The notes: generated by a model not told the origin, from the letters alone. DNA of 64,000 bases from Sphingobacterium faecium (GCF_003054045.1 NZ_QBKH01000002.1:558001-622000); one strand, 5' to 3'. Positions 1 through 9,517 are shown, counted from the stretch's first letter. Made by a program: numbers and translations.

Positions 1-837
1 GTACAGGATACAGTTGCTCAAGTTGTGGTTCCAAAAGGACAAGAGTCGCTTTATCCTTCTGTTGCAAAGCCCTATCGGATACTAGACGTTGTAGGAGATG
101 AGATTATCCTTCATAATTTGAATTCTTATGCTATCACACAGTATTTTTTAACAAGTGACCTTCAGGGTAAGGATAAAGTGCATGTTGGAATTTTAAAATA
201 TGAGCGTAAAAGATGGGTGCTATTTACCAGTTTATTTCTTTTCTTGGCATTTGCCATTGTTCGTTTTTTCTTTTCTTCAGATGTCAAATTAATTGTATCA
301 GCCTATTTTAACGAACGTATAATTGTACAGGTGAGTAAGGAAGATACCATTCTGACATCTTGGCCTTTTATTTTTTTATATCTTCTTTTCTCTTTAGCAC
401 TCAGTCTTTTTGTCTGTATATTTTATGCTTATATCTTACAGAGGTTTGATTTTCTGTCATTTACCAATTATTTAAAAGTCTCGGCAATAATTGCAATTAT
501 ATTTGCTTTGAAAATAGGGTTTATTCGATTTATCGCTTTTGTTTTTGAAATACAGCGTTTAGTGAAAGAATATGTTACAATCTTATATTTAATTTACTTT
601 AATTCATTGTTATTTTTACTGCCGATTGTACTTGTTGTAAGTCTTGTCCCACTCAGTTATCTGTCTTATATCTTTAGTTTCACTGTAATTGTAGGTGTTT
701 TATTGTTTTCCTATCGGTTTTTGCGAACAGCACTGAATGTGGTATCTCAACAGCAGTTTTCAGTTTTTTATTTAATTTTGTATCTTTGCTGCCTAGAAAT
801 AGCACCTATTTTAATATTAGTGCGACTACTAAGCTAA
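1..837 (+). CDS. DUF4271 domain membrane protein (5' end outside window)
   Basis: The frame is open from the first base, so the start lies upstream; a GTG at 25 is probably internal. About 279 residues are visible. After a short soluble stretch there are several hydrophobic segments, roughly residues 70-90, 115-145, 155-185, 195-225 and 250-270 counted from base 1, so this is an inner-membrane protein. The composition, the aromatic-rich helices and the position just before hemD match the DUF4271 family, which commonly precedes uroporphyrinogen-III synthase in Bacteroidota. Its function is unknown. The stop is 12 nt before the hemD start, so co-transcription with hemD is likely. The family call rests on context and topology rather than a diagnostic motif. 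Confidence 0.75.
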   Translation, partial: VQDTVAQVVVPKGQESLYPSVAKPYRILDVVGDEIILHNLNSYAITQYFLTSDLQGKDKVHVGILKYERKRWVLFTSLFLFLAFAIVRFFFSSDVKLIVSAYFNERIIVQVSKEDTILTSWPFIFLYLLFSLALSLFVCIFYAYILQRFDFLSFTNYLKVSAIIAIIFALKIGFIRFIAFVFEIQRLVKEYVTILYLIYFNSLLFLLPIVLVVSLVPLSYLSYIFSFTVIVGVLLFSYRFLRTALNVVSQQQFSVFYLILYLCCLEIAPILILVRLLS

Positions 838-849
838 TTAAATGATAAT

Positions 850-1620
850 ATGCAAACTTCCGACGTAGAAAGAGCGAAAAAGGTAAAAAGTATATTGGTA
901 ACCTTGCCAAAGCCTGAAAATGATAAGTCACCATATGCTGCATTAGCACTGAAGTATAATTTAAAACTTGATTTTAGAGGTTTCATCCACGTAGAGGGTG
1001 TTCCAGCTCGTGATGTTAGAAAGGATAAAGTAAATCTTGCTGATTTTACGGCAGTTATTTTCACAAGCAGAAATGCTGTAGATCATTTTTTTAGAGTCTG
1101 TGAAGAAATGCGATTTGAAGTATCATCAGAATTGAAATATTTCTGTATTTCCGAGACGATCGCATTGTATCTTCAAAAGTATATTCAATATCGCAAACGT
1201 AAAATTTTCTTTGGAAAACAAACGGCTAAAGATTTGGAAGATGTGCTTAAGAAGCATAAGGATGAAAACTTTTTATTTCCTTGTTCGGATGTTGCTAATG
1301 AAGAAACAAGTAATTGGTTAAAAGTTAATGGCTATAAGTTTACACCTGCAGTTTTATTTAAGACAGTGGTGAGTGACTTATCAGATTTGAAAGATGTATT
1401 TTATGATATCATTGTTTTCTTTAGCCCTTCCAGTGTACAATCTCTATATGAAAATTTTCCAGATTTTAAGCAAAATAAGACAAGAATTGCGGCATTTGGA
1501 ACAAGTACGCAACAAGCATTATTGGAGCATGGCTTAGTTTTGGATATTCCTGCACCGACACCGAAAGCTCCAAGCATGACCATGGCCGTCGAGGAATATG
1601 TTAAGATGGTGAATAAATAG
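850..1620 (+). CDS. hemD: Uroporphyrinogen-III synthase
   Basis: This 256-residue protein is the expected length for HemD, which cyclises hydroxymethylbilane with inversion of ring D to give uroporphyrinogen III in haem and sirohaem synthesis. The N-terminal half has the VTLPKPEN start and an AVIFTSRNAVDHF stretch (residues about 70-85) typical of the first domain. The second domain carries DIIVFFSPSSVQS and a RIAAFGTSTQQALLEHG stretch, both characteristic of the family. It follows the DUF4271 gene by 12 nt and shows no clear Shine-Dalgarno sequence. Catalytic residues are poorly conserved across HemD proteins, so identity rests on the two-domain pattern and the neighbour. Confidence 0.88.
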   Translation: MQTSDVERAKKVKSILVTLPKPENDKSPYAALALKYNLKLDFRGFIHVEGVPARDVRKDKVNLADFTAVIFTSRNAVDHFFRVCEEMRFEVSSELKYFCISETIALYLQKYIQYRKRKIFFGKQTAKDLEDVLKKHKDENFLFPCSDVANEETSNWLKVNGYKFTPAVLFKTVVSDLSDLKDVFYDIIVFFSPSSVQSLYENFPDFKQNKTRIAAFGTSTQQALLEHGLVLDIPAPTPKAPSMTMAVEEYVKMVNK

Positions 1621-1637
1621 AAAAATCTACATCTCGA

Positions 1638-1745
1638 TTATTTTTGTGCATGTTTGCGCATCTGAATAATTTTCTGGTCTATTTCATCCAAAATGGATTG
1701 TGTAGCTCCATAAGAAAGAAAGATTTTTAAATAGGTGAACTGATA
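1638..1745 (-). pseudogene. Possible 3' remnant of a lost gene
   Basis: Read on the minus strand, this frame gives 35 codons ending in TAA at 1638-1640. The product is amphipathic and protein-like, including the stretch ATQSILDEIDQKIIQMRKHA. It has no start codon and is closed upstream by TGA at 1746-1748. I do not recognise the family. A chance open frame is possible at this length; the helix-like composition is the only argument for a remnant. Confidence 0.25.
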
Positions 1746-1864
1746 TCAATAAATACGCTTAAAAATAGGCTTGATAGTCTCAATTACGGCATAAATATGA
1801 TTTTGGGTCACTATAAATAAAATATGAAATACGATTTAATGACATTTGTCATTTAGTTATTTAG

Positions 1865-1949
1865 AATATTTCTACTAACTTATGTGCTAAATTAGTACTT
1901 TAGCGATAGTGATTGTTTTAATCGCTGCATAAGTTTAAGTAGAAATATT
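1865..1949. repeat. Long inverted repeat upstream of the cupin gene
   Basis: A 12-bp perfect arm pair (AATATTTCTACT at 1865-1876, AGTAGAAATATT at 1938-1949) continues inward after a 2-nt bulge as an 8-bp pair (1877-1884 with 1928-1935). A further 6-bp pair lies inside it (AGCGAT 1902-1907, ATCGCT 1921-1926). It ends 38 nt before the GTG start of the next gene. There is no T-tract directly matching a terminator. It could be a structured 5' leader, an operator or a small MITE-like element. Confidence 0.7.
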
Positions 1950-1987
1950 TTTTTTAAGTTTGTAGTAGTTGTAAAAACAGATAGCTT

Positions 1988-2854
1988 GTGAAATTAAAAC
2001 CAGTTGATAGTATCTCAGGAATAACTCCAAAAGAATTTGTAAAAGATTACTTAAAAAAAGGTCAGCCTGTAATTATTAAAGACTTTATAAGTAAGGATAG
2101 TACATGTTGGAATAAATGGAGTTACGATTATTTCAAGAAAATTGCAGGTCAAGAGCAAGTAGATGTATATGGACGCGAAGAAGATTCTCAAAATCATGCA
2201 GCGAGTCCTCCCGTTGGAAAAATGACTTTAGCACAATACCTTGATAAAATAAGTGCAGAACCAACTGAGTTACGTTTGTTTCTTTTTAATCTTCTAAAGA
2301 TTAGACCAGAACTTAAAAAGGATGTGACCTATAATGACGTTACCGGTGGTAAAGTAATCCAGTGGCTTCCTTATTTGTTTTTTGGAGGCGAAGGATCATC
2401 AACACGTAATCACTTTGATATTGATATGTCCCATGTATTCATATCGCAATTCCAAGGTTCGAAAAGAATTTGGTTATTCCCAAATGATCAGTCAGACTTA
2501 TTATATAAATTGCCTTATAATTTTCATAGCATTGCTAATCCTAAAAAAAGTACAGAGGAAGACTATCCAGGATTGAAATATATTGAAGGTTATGAAGCCG
2601 TAATTAACCCAGGTGATACTCTATATATGCCAGCAGGTTGGTGGCACTATATTCAGTATGATACGGAAGGATACTCCATCTCTGTTCGTGCTTTGGCAAA
2701 TACGTTCTCTGAAAAATTGAAAGGTGCACGTAATCTATTTATAACACGTTACTTTGATGATGCGATGCGTAAAATATTTAAAAAGAAATGGCTAGATTAT
2801 AAGATTGAGATGGCTAAAAAAAGAGCACAGCGAGCCATTAGAAAAATAAAATAA
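1988..2854 (+). CDS. JmjC-like cupin (cupin_8) 2-oxoglutarate/Fe(II) oxygenase
   Basis: This 288-residue protein has the cupin_8/JmjC fold layout. The metal triad is visible as H142 and D144 (NHFDIDMSHVF) and H220 (NPGD-TLYMPAGWWHYI), with a conserved GSKRIWLFP strand after the first motif. Relatives are Fe(II)- and 2-oxoglutarate-dependent hydroxylases acting on proteins or small molecules; the substrate here cannot be read from sequence. The C-terminal 40 residues are strongly basic, which may indicate nucleic-acid or ribosome contact (inference). GTG at 1988 is the only plausible start because TAG precedes it in frame at 1982. The gene stands alone between the long inverted repeat and a bidirectional terminator. 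Confidence 0.85.
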   Translation: MKLKPVDSISGITPKEFVKDYLKKGQPVIIKDFISKDSTCWNKWSYDYFKKIAGQEQVDVYGREEDSQNHAASPPVGKMTLAQYLDKISAEPTELRLFLFNLLKIRPELKKDVTYNDVTGGKVIQWLPYLFFGGEGSSTRNHFDIDMSHVFISQFQGSKRIWLFPNDQSDLLYKLPYNFHSIANPKKSTEEDYPGLKYIEGYEAVINPGDTLYMPAGWWHYIQYDTEGYSISVRALANTFSEKLKGARNLFITRYFDDAMRKIFKKKWLDYKIEMAKKRAQRAIRKIK

Positions 2855-2875
2855 TATCAATTTTAGGATAAAAAT

Positions 2876-2909
2876 AAAACTCCACCCGGTACAAGGTGGA
2901 GTTTTTTTA
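2876..2909. terminator. Bidirectional rho-independent terminator
   Basis: An A-rich stem AAAACTCCACC (2876-2886) and its complement starting at 2895 enclose an 8-nt loop and run into a T-tract. It sits between the convergent cupin gene and the AddB-like gene, and its flanking A and T runs would serve both strands. Confidence 0.9.
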
Positions 2910-2919
2910 TACCCTTAGA

Positions 2920-5796
2920 TTATTCATCATCTTCCTCGTTTATTGCATTTTTATAAAATAGAATGTAAGGATCAGAATCATATACATTTGCTTTCGGATC
3001 ATGTTTAAAAGGAATTTCTGGATTGAATATTTCCTCTAAAATGGTTTTTAAAAATATTACAAATTCCTTTTTAACCTCATCTAAGTAGATGGATTCTAAT
3101 ATTTCGGATTTCGCATAAAACAAAGTTCCTTCTTCTCTCATCTTTCGGGCAACATATAAATTTGGTTCGATACCGATTCTTCCAGTAACTTGTTCATAGA
3201 CATAGGTGTAAAATAAGGTTTGAACTAGTGCTTTGTTTTCCGTATTCTTGATAAACACTTTATCCAATCCTTTAAAATTTACTTCATCAGCTCCTGTTTT
3301 ATAATCAACGATTCGAATCTTGACCGTTTTATCTTTTAAAAGTACCTCATCTACACGGTCAATAATACCATATATACATACCTGTTCTTCTTTTCCTTGT
3401 ACTTCAATAGGGAAATTCATCACATAATCTTCATCATTCTCCAGTTCTATAATCTTGATCCCGATGAAATGGTCAACATCGTGTTGAATAAGTAGCCGTA
3501 CATATTCGGATGCAATTTTATGCATGATACGCTGGAGACTGTTTAACGAATTTAATCCTGTTCCTTCCAGTTGATACAATTCGATAATTTCGGAAACTAT
3601 CAAAGCATCAATTGTGGTTAAAGATTTTTCCAATTCCTGTATAGAGACAAACTGATCAGCACCTTTAAATGGCAGGTAGACTTTTTCCATCACATTGTGT
3701 ATCACTGTACCCAAATTATTCATTTCAAATTCTTGTGTAATACTGGGAGGTTCTTTGATTTCTGCCACGTATTTTAAAAAGAATTGTAATGGAGATTGTA
3801 AGTAAGTCGTGAGTGCTGTTGCAGAAATTTTCTTTTTCTTTTCGATAAAATCGACATATAATTTATCCCATATTGCGCCCCTTTTTTCCACTGTCAGCTC
3901 TTCTAGATCTGGTAAAAACGTAATATTCTGCTGTTGATTATGTTTTAAAAATTTGAAATTACTTTCAAACTCCAACTGCTTGATAAAACGACTTTCTTCA
4001 CCAGAGGAGCTTTCACTAACAATGCCGTTATAAAGGAGATGAATCCCTTCACTGTATTGAAAGTGACGATAAAATAAATAAGCAGAAAGAGCATCTTGAT
4101 TTTCTAGAATTGGCAGTCCGTAAGCTTGTCTTAATGAATTAGGAATAAATGTTGGGGAGCTTGAGGTTTTAGGTAATATACCCTCATTGGCACCTAAGAC
4201 ATATACATGATCAAAATTAAGACAGCGGCTCTCTAAGAGACCCATGATCTGTAGCCCTTCGAGCGGATTACCTTCAATAGCCGAATTGATATTGGCAATT
4301 GCTTTACTGATAAGTCCCAATTGAAAAGGTAAGCTCAGCGGTTGAAGCGATTCTAAACCAAGATTGAGCTGGTTTAATGTCTTTCTTACCTCGATCAACA
4401 AGTTGCTGTCAATTTGTTTTATACGGTCTTCTTGAGCAAGATTAGCAAGTAGATTGTCAACGATATGAATCAGTATAGCAATAGTTTCTTCGATTCGGAT
4501 GATCGGGTGGAAAAAATGTACTAAACTTGAACTTTTGAATACAAGTTCTTTAACTTCCACTTCAAATAGTTGTTTATCCGAAATTAATTTTTGAATGGAT
4601 TGTTTCTCTTGTTTTGAAACGTTCGTCAACGGATGATTGATGAATGTTTCAATAAGCGTATAAGGTATTTTTGTTTTTTTCTGATGTGTGATCAGGTGCT
4701 GAACTTCCATCCACAATTCAATAATGCCATAGATGGGCGATTGAGTTAAGGGAAAACCTGTTGTAATGTTTGGTTTTACATCAGGCAGACTTTGTAATAA
4801 AGAAACCAATAATGATTCATCAGCGAGAAGAATAGCCGAAGATTTACCCTCCTTTTCATTATTTTCTAAGATGTCATGTAGCAGTTTTGTCTGGGATACA
4901 TTACCCGTTGCTGAGTATAGATGAACTTCAGATTGACGATTACCAATTACATTGGAGCTATCGCCTAAAGCATTTATCAAACCGGTTTGATAAATATTCC
5001 GACGGATGAATAGACCAGCTTCCTGTTGTTGATCATCTAGATAATAGGCATCTGCATCAAAGTAAAAGAGCGCTAAGCCTTCCTCTTGCCATTTTTTAAA
5101 TAGAGTAGCTTCTGTTTTGCTCAAAGCATTGAATCCAACAAAAATAATCGTTTTATAATTCTTGTGGAATTCTTGATTTTTTGCTTTTCCATCCACAATA
5201 TCCCGATAGATTGTCGGCATATTTGTCATTCTCTTCACTTGTAATTGTTCTTTAAAAGCGCGGTATAAGAGCGGAAGACGTCGCCATAGTTTTAAAAATC
5301 TTTCTTGTACAGCAGAGTGGCCTGCAATGGAGAAAGATTGCCAAAACTGACGTATAAAGTCCTGTTGTTCTGAAGTAAAATGTTGAAATTGCAAATCAAT
5401 CTGTGTATTGTCAAACAATTCCATAAAAATTTCATCAATATCAACTAAATCGTAGTCAATTTGTGAGAAGTCACCTAATATAGTTTCTGCGATTGGATAA
5501 AATTCTTCTAAAGTCTCTGCTTCATGACCTTCCTTGGATAATAGCTCATTATGCAAATGGTAAAGAATGAAAAACTGTGCAATAGGAGTTGCTTCTGCCA
5601 AATGGGTTGACAGCCGGAAAAATTCTTGGATCGTAAAAAAATGTGGTGACCAAATTGCTTGTCCGTACACTTCAGCTAGATGTTGTTTAAGATAAGTGAT
5701 CGGTCTCTTGTTGTTAAATATAATAGCGGTTTCGTGTAGATCCTCTCCGAAGCGGTTCTTTAAATCGATAGCGACGTCTTTTAAAAATGGATTCAT
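2920..5796 (-). CDS. AddB-like PD-(D/E)XK nuclease
   Basis: The 958-residue product is the probable nuclease partner of the helicase encoded just upstream, in an AddAB-type enzyme that resects double-strand breaks for recombination. Its N-terminal two thirds resemble an inactivated helicase scaffold, with LESRCLNFDHVYVLGANEGILP the clearest conserved stretch. A RecB-family nuclease domain begins near residue 650 (KKKKISATALTTYLQSP) and carries the catalytic VDYKTG motif at about residues 830-835. Unlike Bacillus AddB, no cysteines flank this domain, so an iron-sulfur cluster seems absent, as expected for Bacteroidota versions. The start lies 3 nt after the stop of the helicase gene, so the two are translated from one message. 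Confidence 0.88.
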   Translation of the reverse strand: MNPFLKDVAIDLKNRFGEDLHETAIIFNNKRPITYLKQHLAEVYGQAIWSPHFFTIQEFFRLSTHLAEATPIAQFFILYHLHNELLSKEGHEAETLEEFYPIAETILGDFSQIDYDLVDIDEIFMELFDNTQIDLQFQHFTSEQQDFIRQFWQSFSIAGHSAVQERFLKLWRRLPLLYRAFKEQLQVKRMTNMPTIYRDIVDGKAKNQEFHKNYKTIIFVGFNALSKTEATLFKKWQEEGLALFYFDADAYYLDDQQQEAGLFIRRNIYQTGLINALGDSSNVIGNRQSEVHLYSATGNVSQTKLLHDILENNEKEGKSSAILLADESLLVSLLQSLPDVKPNITTGFPLTQSPIYGIIELWMEVQHLITHQKKTKIPYTLIETFINHPLTNVSKQEKQSIQKLISDKQLFEVEVKELVFKSSSLVHFFHPIIRIEETIAILIHIVDNLLANLAQEDRIKQIDSNLLIEVRKTLNQLNLGLESLQPLSLPFQLGLISKAIANINSAIEGNPLEGLQIMGLLESRCLNFDHVYVLGANEGILPKTSSSPTFIPNSLRQAYGLPILENQDALSAYLFYRHFQYSEGIHLLYNGIVSESSSGEESRFIKQLEFESNFKFLKHNQQQNITFLPDLEELTVEKRGAIWDKLYVDFIEKKKKISATALTTYLQSPLQFFLKYVAEIKEPPSITQEFEMNNLGTVIHNVMEKVYLPFKGADQFVSIQELEKSLTTIDALIVSEIIELYQLEGTGLNSLNSLQRIMHKIASEYVRLLIQHDVDHFIGIKIIELENDEDYVMNFPIEVQGKEEQVCIYGIIDRVDEVLLKDKTVKIRIVDYKTGADEVNFKGLDKVFIKNTENKALVQTLFYTYVYEQVTGRIGIEPNLYVARKMREEGTLFYAKSEILESIYLDEVKKEFVIFLKTILEEIFNPEIPFKHDPKANVYDSDPYILFYKNAINEEDDE

Positions 5797-5799
5797 TTC

Positions 5800-8700
5800 T
5801 TAATTTTTTGCATGTAATAAAACCTCTACTAAATCATTTGATTTGGCATAAAATAAGAACCCTTTTACATTCTTATAGCCTAATTCCTCCAATGTTCTGA
5901 CATATTGCTTGACCTGCTTTTGATGTGACATAGCTTCGCTCTGGGTAAATTTAAAGTCCAGCACAATCGTTTCATTTTCGCTAGTGAATACTTTGTCGGG
6001 ACGTAAGGTTTCACCTTTAGCAGTGATGATTGCCGATTCATTCCAAATTTTAAAATCACCAGTCAACCACATATTGATTTGTTGATGTTGCCATATTTGG
6101 TTGACTTCATGTAGAATTGCAGATTTCTCAGCTGGTGTAAATATTCCTTCTGAAATGTATTGATTAATGATGGTCTCAATTTCTGATTGTGTAGTTACGA
6201 TGGACATGATTTCATGTGCCATTACGCCGTATTGTGAAGCTTTGTCCAGTAATAAGATGCTGTTAATGGTACGTTGTGAGGATTTTTCAAAAGCTTTATC
6301 CAATTCTTTTGAAACAGGATAGTGTTCCAAGGCTATTTTCCCTATTTCAACATGATCACTTTTTTGTCGAGTTATAATATGATCGATGTTTATTTCATTA
6401 TTTATTAAAGTAAAGTCTCCTTTATGATTATCCAATACTTGATAGACGATATCACTGATTAAATCATTCTTTACGTCCATGCCTATAATTTCTCCTGTTT
6501 TTTTGTCTACGAGCTGTTTAAAAGCAGGTGCGGATATATAAAGATGTTCTATTGCTCGAGTGGTTGCAACATAGAACGTATTGAGTGCATCCATATAATT
6601 AAAAACCATCTCTTCATAGTACTTCTGATATAGGGTAGATTGTCCTAGAGAAGAAGTATACTTAATGGGTGCTTTCCCTATGGCTTCAAGAGCTGTTCCT
6701 TCGGTATCTATCCAAAAGTTGCCATTGACCATGCCATCTAAAGTCCAATTGCAAAATGGAATCATAACCACATCATAAGCTAATCCCTTTGATTTGTGGA
6801 CTGTGGTCACTTCAATAGCATCTACTTTACCAGAAGAGGGTAATACCGATTTTATACCATCTTCTTCCCAAAAGATCAAAAATTGATTAATCCCGCGCTC
6901 TCCATTTGTCGAAAAATTAGCAATCATATCTTTAAAGGCCAATATATAAGGTAGATGGGCATTATGTAAAGAAGTCAATCCGTAAGCTTCTATCAACTTT
7001 TCAACCAGATGGACCAAAGGAAGTTTCTGCCAGTGCTCCCAGTTTTCTAGCAATTCTTTTGGTAGCTCTCCTTGCAAACTCTGAACATCATTTTCTTTAA
7101 ATTTTAACCAGACATCAGCACTAAAACTTTTCCCTTTTTGAATAATATGATAAAGATGTGTGAGTTTTGCTTTATATAGTACATGTTTATCACTATTGAA
7201 TACAAAAGCCTTAAGTGTTTCAATCAGTAATTGTATCCCCTCATTTGCCTCTAACGCGAGTGCATCTCCAGATATAACTTCAAATTGTAGCTGTTTTTCA
7301 TTTCTATAATTCATCAGTTCATGGATAATCAATCTTGCCTGCTTATTTGATCGTACAAGAATTCCAATTTGATTTGCGCGATATCTGCCTGATGTAATCC
7401 ACTCGTCAATTTGTTGACATAAAGAGCTAACAGCAAGTTCCTCCACCTGTGAGCTTCTCCTTACATTATTTTCCACTTCCAAATACTTGACAGTGATGGA
7501 ACCATTTTGTAATTTATCTTGGAGTTTGTACTCTGGTACTTGTTGTGAAGCGCCTTCGTAAGCTTTTATAATCATGTGGTTATAGCCCATTTCGTTCCAC
7601 CAAGATTGTCCTTCATCGCTAAGATCAGCTGCAATATGCTCGTTTAATAGTTTTTGAATATGACTTGGGATAGTCTCAAATAAATAGTTGTTAAAATGGA
7701 TAATATTTGGGAGACTTCTATAGTTGACATCTAATGAACCATTTTCTATCAATTCTTGCAGATCTTCTTCATTTGAAATATGAAAGGCATGTGCGACTTG
7801 TTTTTCTGCTTGTTCCAGTAATATGCGCCAATCACCGTTTCTCCACCGGTAGATACTTTGTTTGACATCACCAACAATTAAATGCTCTGAAAGATCTCCA
7901 GAGGCATTTCCAAGTGCGTTGATCAATAATGGGCTATAATTTTTCCATTGGATGCGTGAAGTATCTTGAAACTCATCAAATAGAAAGTACTGGTAACGAT
8001 TGCCGATTTTTTCCCAAATAAAAGTAGGATCTCCATGTTGATCTAATCCCAGTTTATTCAATTGAATTTGAGCATCTGAAATTAATTGAGCATTGTTTTC
8101 CTTACGCCATTGTGCCAATAAGTCACTCATCTCTTTCATAAGACGGAGATAGTAAAAATTTTTTTGGAATGCTTCGTAAGTGATATACGTACTGAATTTA
8201 TCTTTTAATATTTTAAAGTTTTTTAAAACCGGAAATAGCGCCTGCTGCAAAGCGTAATTGATTTCTTTTTTACCGTCTAAAAAGGCATCTTCCTTATCCA
8301 TTAAATCAACATATTTAGTGATAATCTCTTGGAGTTTTGACGTACTTTGTTTGAATACATTGATCGTTGAATTGGATAGCGAATAAATGGGATTTCTGCT
8401 TTTTCCTTTTAAATCAGCAGAATCAATGTTTAAGGATTTAAATGTCGCTGTAAAGTTTTTGATCTCTTCACGTAATGCTTCTAAGAATACCTGAGTAAAA
8501 TTTTCTATTTCCTTATTTAGGGTATTAAATACTTTATCCGAATTTTGTGATAATAGATGTTTGTCAAATTCTTTGAAGTTTTCTGAAAAGATTTCATTCG
8601 CCAGATTAGTCAATTCTCTACGGTAGTTCCAATTTTCATTGTTTGATATCTTTTTTTCGGCAAATTCAATGATCCATTCCAATAGATCCGGACGCTTATC

Positions 8701-9171
8701 CAACAGTTGATTTAGCATGACAGTAAGCTCCTGTCGTACTCTACTGGTATTCATTTCTATTTTATATGCTGCGTCCAAATTGAGCTCATAGGTAAAACTT
8801 CGAATAACTTTTTGAGAAAATCCATCAATAGTACTGATGGTAAAGTGACTGTAATCATGTAATATCTTGCGATAGACACGGTAAGCCTTTTCTTGAATAT
8901 AGCTTGTATTCCAATGTGGAAATTGCGTTAATAATAAACTTCTATAATCCTGTATTTTTCTACTTTGATCACCGAGAGCTAGCCCTTTAAGTACCGATAA
9001 AATTCTTTCTTTCATCTCAGCCGTTGCTTTATTTGTAAAGGTGACGGCTAGTATTTCTCGATAACTGTTTTCTTTTGAAAGTAATAGCGTTAGGTAATGT
9101 ACAGTTAAGCTGAACGTTTTACCAGAACCTGCAGAGGCTTTTAATATTTTTAATGGAGCTATTAATGACAT
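5800..9171 (-). CDS. AddA-like UvrD-family helicase/nuclease
   Basis: This is a superfamily 1A helicase of about 1123 residues with a C-terminal RecB-like nuclease. Visible motifs in order: Walker A ASAGSGKT (residues 12-19 from the chosen start), TFTNKATAEMKERI, Walker B FDEFQDTSRIQW, VGDVKQSIYRWRNGD (motif III), TTVHKSKGLAYDVV (motif V) and a distal VATTRA motif VI. Near the C terminus LRPDKV and LDFKF fit the nuclease D and DxK residues. It pairs with the AddB-like gene for recombinational repair. I chose ATG at 9171 because it places the Walker A motif near the N terminus as in relatives. The frame continues to a TTG at 9225, which would add 18 unusual residues. Confidence 0.9.
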   Translation of the reverse strand: MSLIAPLKILKASAGSGKTFSLTVHYLTLLLSKENSYREILAVTFTNKATAEMKERILSVLKGLALGDQSRKIQDYRSLLLTQFPHWNTSYIQEKAYRVYRKILHDYSHFTISTIDGFSQKVIRSFTYELNLDAAYKIEMNTSRVRQELTVMLNQLLDKRPDLLEWIIEFAEKKISNNENWNYRRELTNLANEIFSENFKEFDKHLLSQNSDKVFNTLNKEIENFTQVFLEALREEIKNFTATFKSLNIDSADLKGKSRNPIYSLSNSTINVFKQSTSKLQEIITKYVDLMDKEDAFLDGKKEINYALQQALFPVLKNFKILKDKFSTYITYEAFQKNFYYLRLMKEMSDLLAQWRKENNAQLISDAQIQLNKLGLDQHGDPTFIWEKIGNRYQYFLFDEFQDTSRIQWKNYSPLLINALGNASGDLSEHLIVGDVKQSIYRWRNGDWRILLEQAEKQVAHAFHISNEEDLQELIENGSLDVNYRSLPNIIHFNNYLFETIPSHIQKLLNEHIAADLSDEGQSWWNEMGYNHMIIKAYEGASQQVPEYKLQDKLQNGSITVKYLEVENNVRRSSQVEELAVSSLCQQIDEWITSGRYRANQIGILVRSNKQARLIIHELMNYRNEKQLQFEVISGDALALEANEGIQLLIETLKAFVFNSDKHVLYKAKLTHLYHIIQKGKSFSADVWLKFKENDVQSLQGELPKELLENWEHWQKLPLVHLVEKLIEAYGLTSLHNAHLPYILAFKDMIANFSTNGERGINQFLIFWEEDGIKSVLPSSGKVDAIEVTTVHKSKGLAYDVVMIPFCNWTLDGMVNGNFWIDTEGTALEAIGKAPIKYTSSLGQSTLYQKYYEEMVFNYMDALNTFYVATTRAIEHLYISAPAFKQLVDKKTGEIIGMDVKNDLISDIVYQVLDNHKGDFTLINNEINIDHIITRQKSDHVEIGKIALEHYPVSKELDKAFEKSSQRTINSILLLDKASQYGVMAHEIMSIVTTQSEIETIINQYISEGIFTPAEKSAILHEVNQIWQHQQINMWLTGDFKIWNESAIITAKGETLRPDKVFTSENETIVLDFKFTQSEAMSHQKQVKQYVRTLEELGYKNVKGFLFYAKSNDLVEVLLHAKN

Positions 9172-9236
9172 GAATTCAATTTGATTTGGAAGGATGAAAA
9201 TACACTTATTAATTTGAATAGACAAAATTGTATGCG

Positions 9237-9259
9237 CGTCTATTATTTAACAATAGACG
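9237..9259. repeat. Hairpin upstream of the AddA-like gene
   Basis: An 8-bp perfect inverted repeat (CGTCTATT at 9237-9244, AATAGACG at 9252-9259) with a 7-nt loop lies 66 nt upstream of the AddA start. There is no T-tract. It may be an operator or leader structure; the function is unknown. Confidence 0.5.
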
Positions 9260-9452
9260 TAAAATTACAAATAAATTTCTCGTATTAAATCGCTTGTTTT
9301 CTGTTATAAACGCAGATTATATTCTTTTAAACGGATGATTTTTACAGTCCAAATATGGCATACTACTGTTTTGAAGTGTGGTAGGCTAGCATCTTTCTTA
9401 TTTCGTGGAGGTTGACTGTTATATTTAGCTTTTTACTTTCACAAATCCTTTG

Positions 9453-9460
9453 TATCTTTG
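9453..9460 (+). promoter_or_regulatory. Candidate -7 element for rpsP
   Basis: TATCTTTG matches the Bacteroidota TAnnTTTG -7 box, 57 nt before the rpsP start. No good -33 TTTG was found at the usual spacing. The rest of the divergent region 9172-9517 between the AddA-like gene and rpsP shows only the two small hairpins listed. Confidence 0.6.
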
Positions 9461-9462
9461 CG

Positions 9463-9488
9463 TCCCCTCTTACATGAAGTACGGGGGA
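9463..9488 (+). promoter_or_regulatory. Hairpin at the rpsP 5' leader
   Basis: TCCCC (9463-9467) pairs with GGGGA (9484-9488), and an inner CTT/AAG pair closes a 5-nt loop. It lies directly after the -7 box, so transcription may start inside the left arm. Autoregulatory leaders have been proposed for S16 genes in related Flavobacteria; membership here is untested. Confidence 0.4.
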
Positions 9489-9517
9489 TATGTTGAATAC
9501 ATAAATAACAAGAAAAC

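Larger units (their letters stand above)
1621..1987. other. Intergenic region between hemD and the cupin gene
   Basis: This 367-base gap has no intact gene. Its left part holds a short - strand stretch that reads like the 3' end of a lost gene (1638-1745). Its right part holds a long inverted repeat (1865-1949). The rest is AT-rich with no recognisable promoter box or terminator. Confidence 0.6.

Noticed and set aside
5800..9225. Longer start for the AddA-like gene (TTG at 9225)
   Set aside because: It would put 18 extra residues before the Walker A motif, unlike relatives; ATG 9171 fits better.
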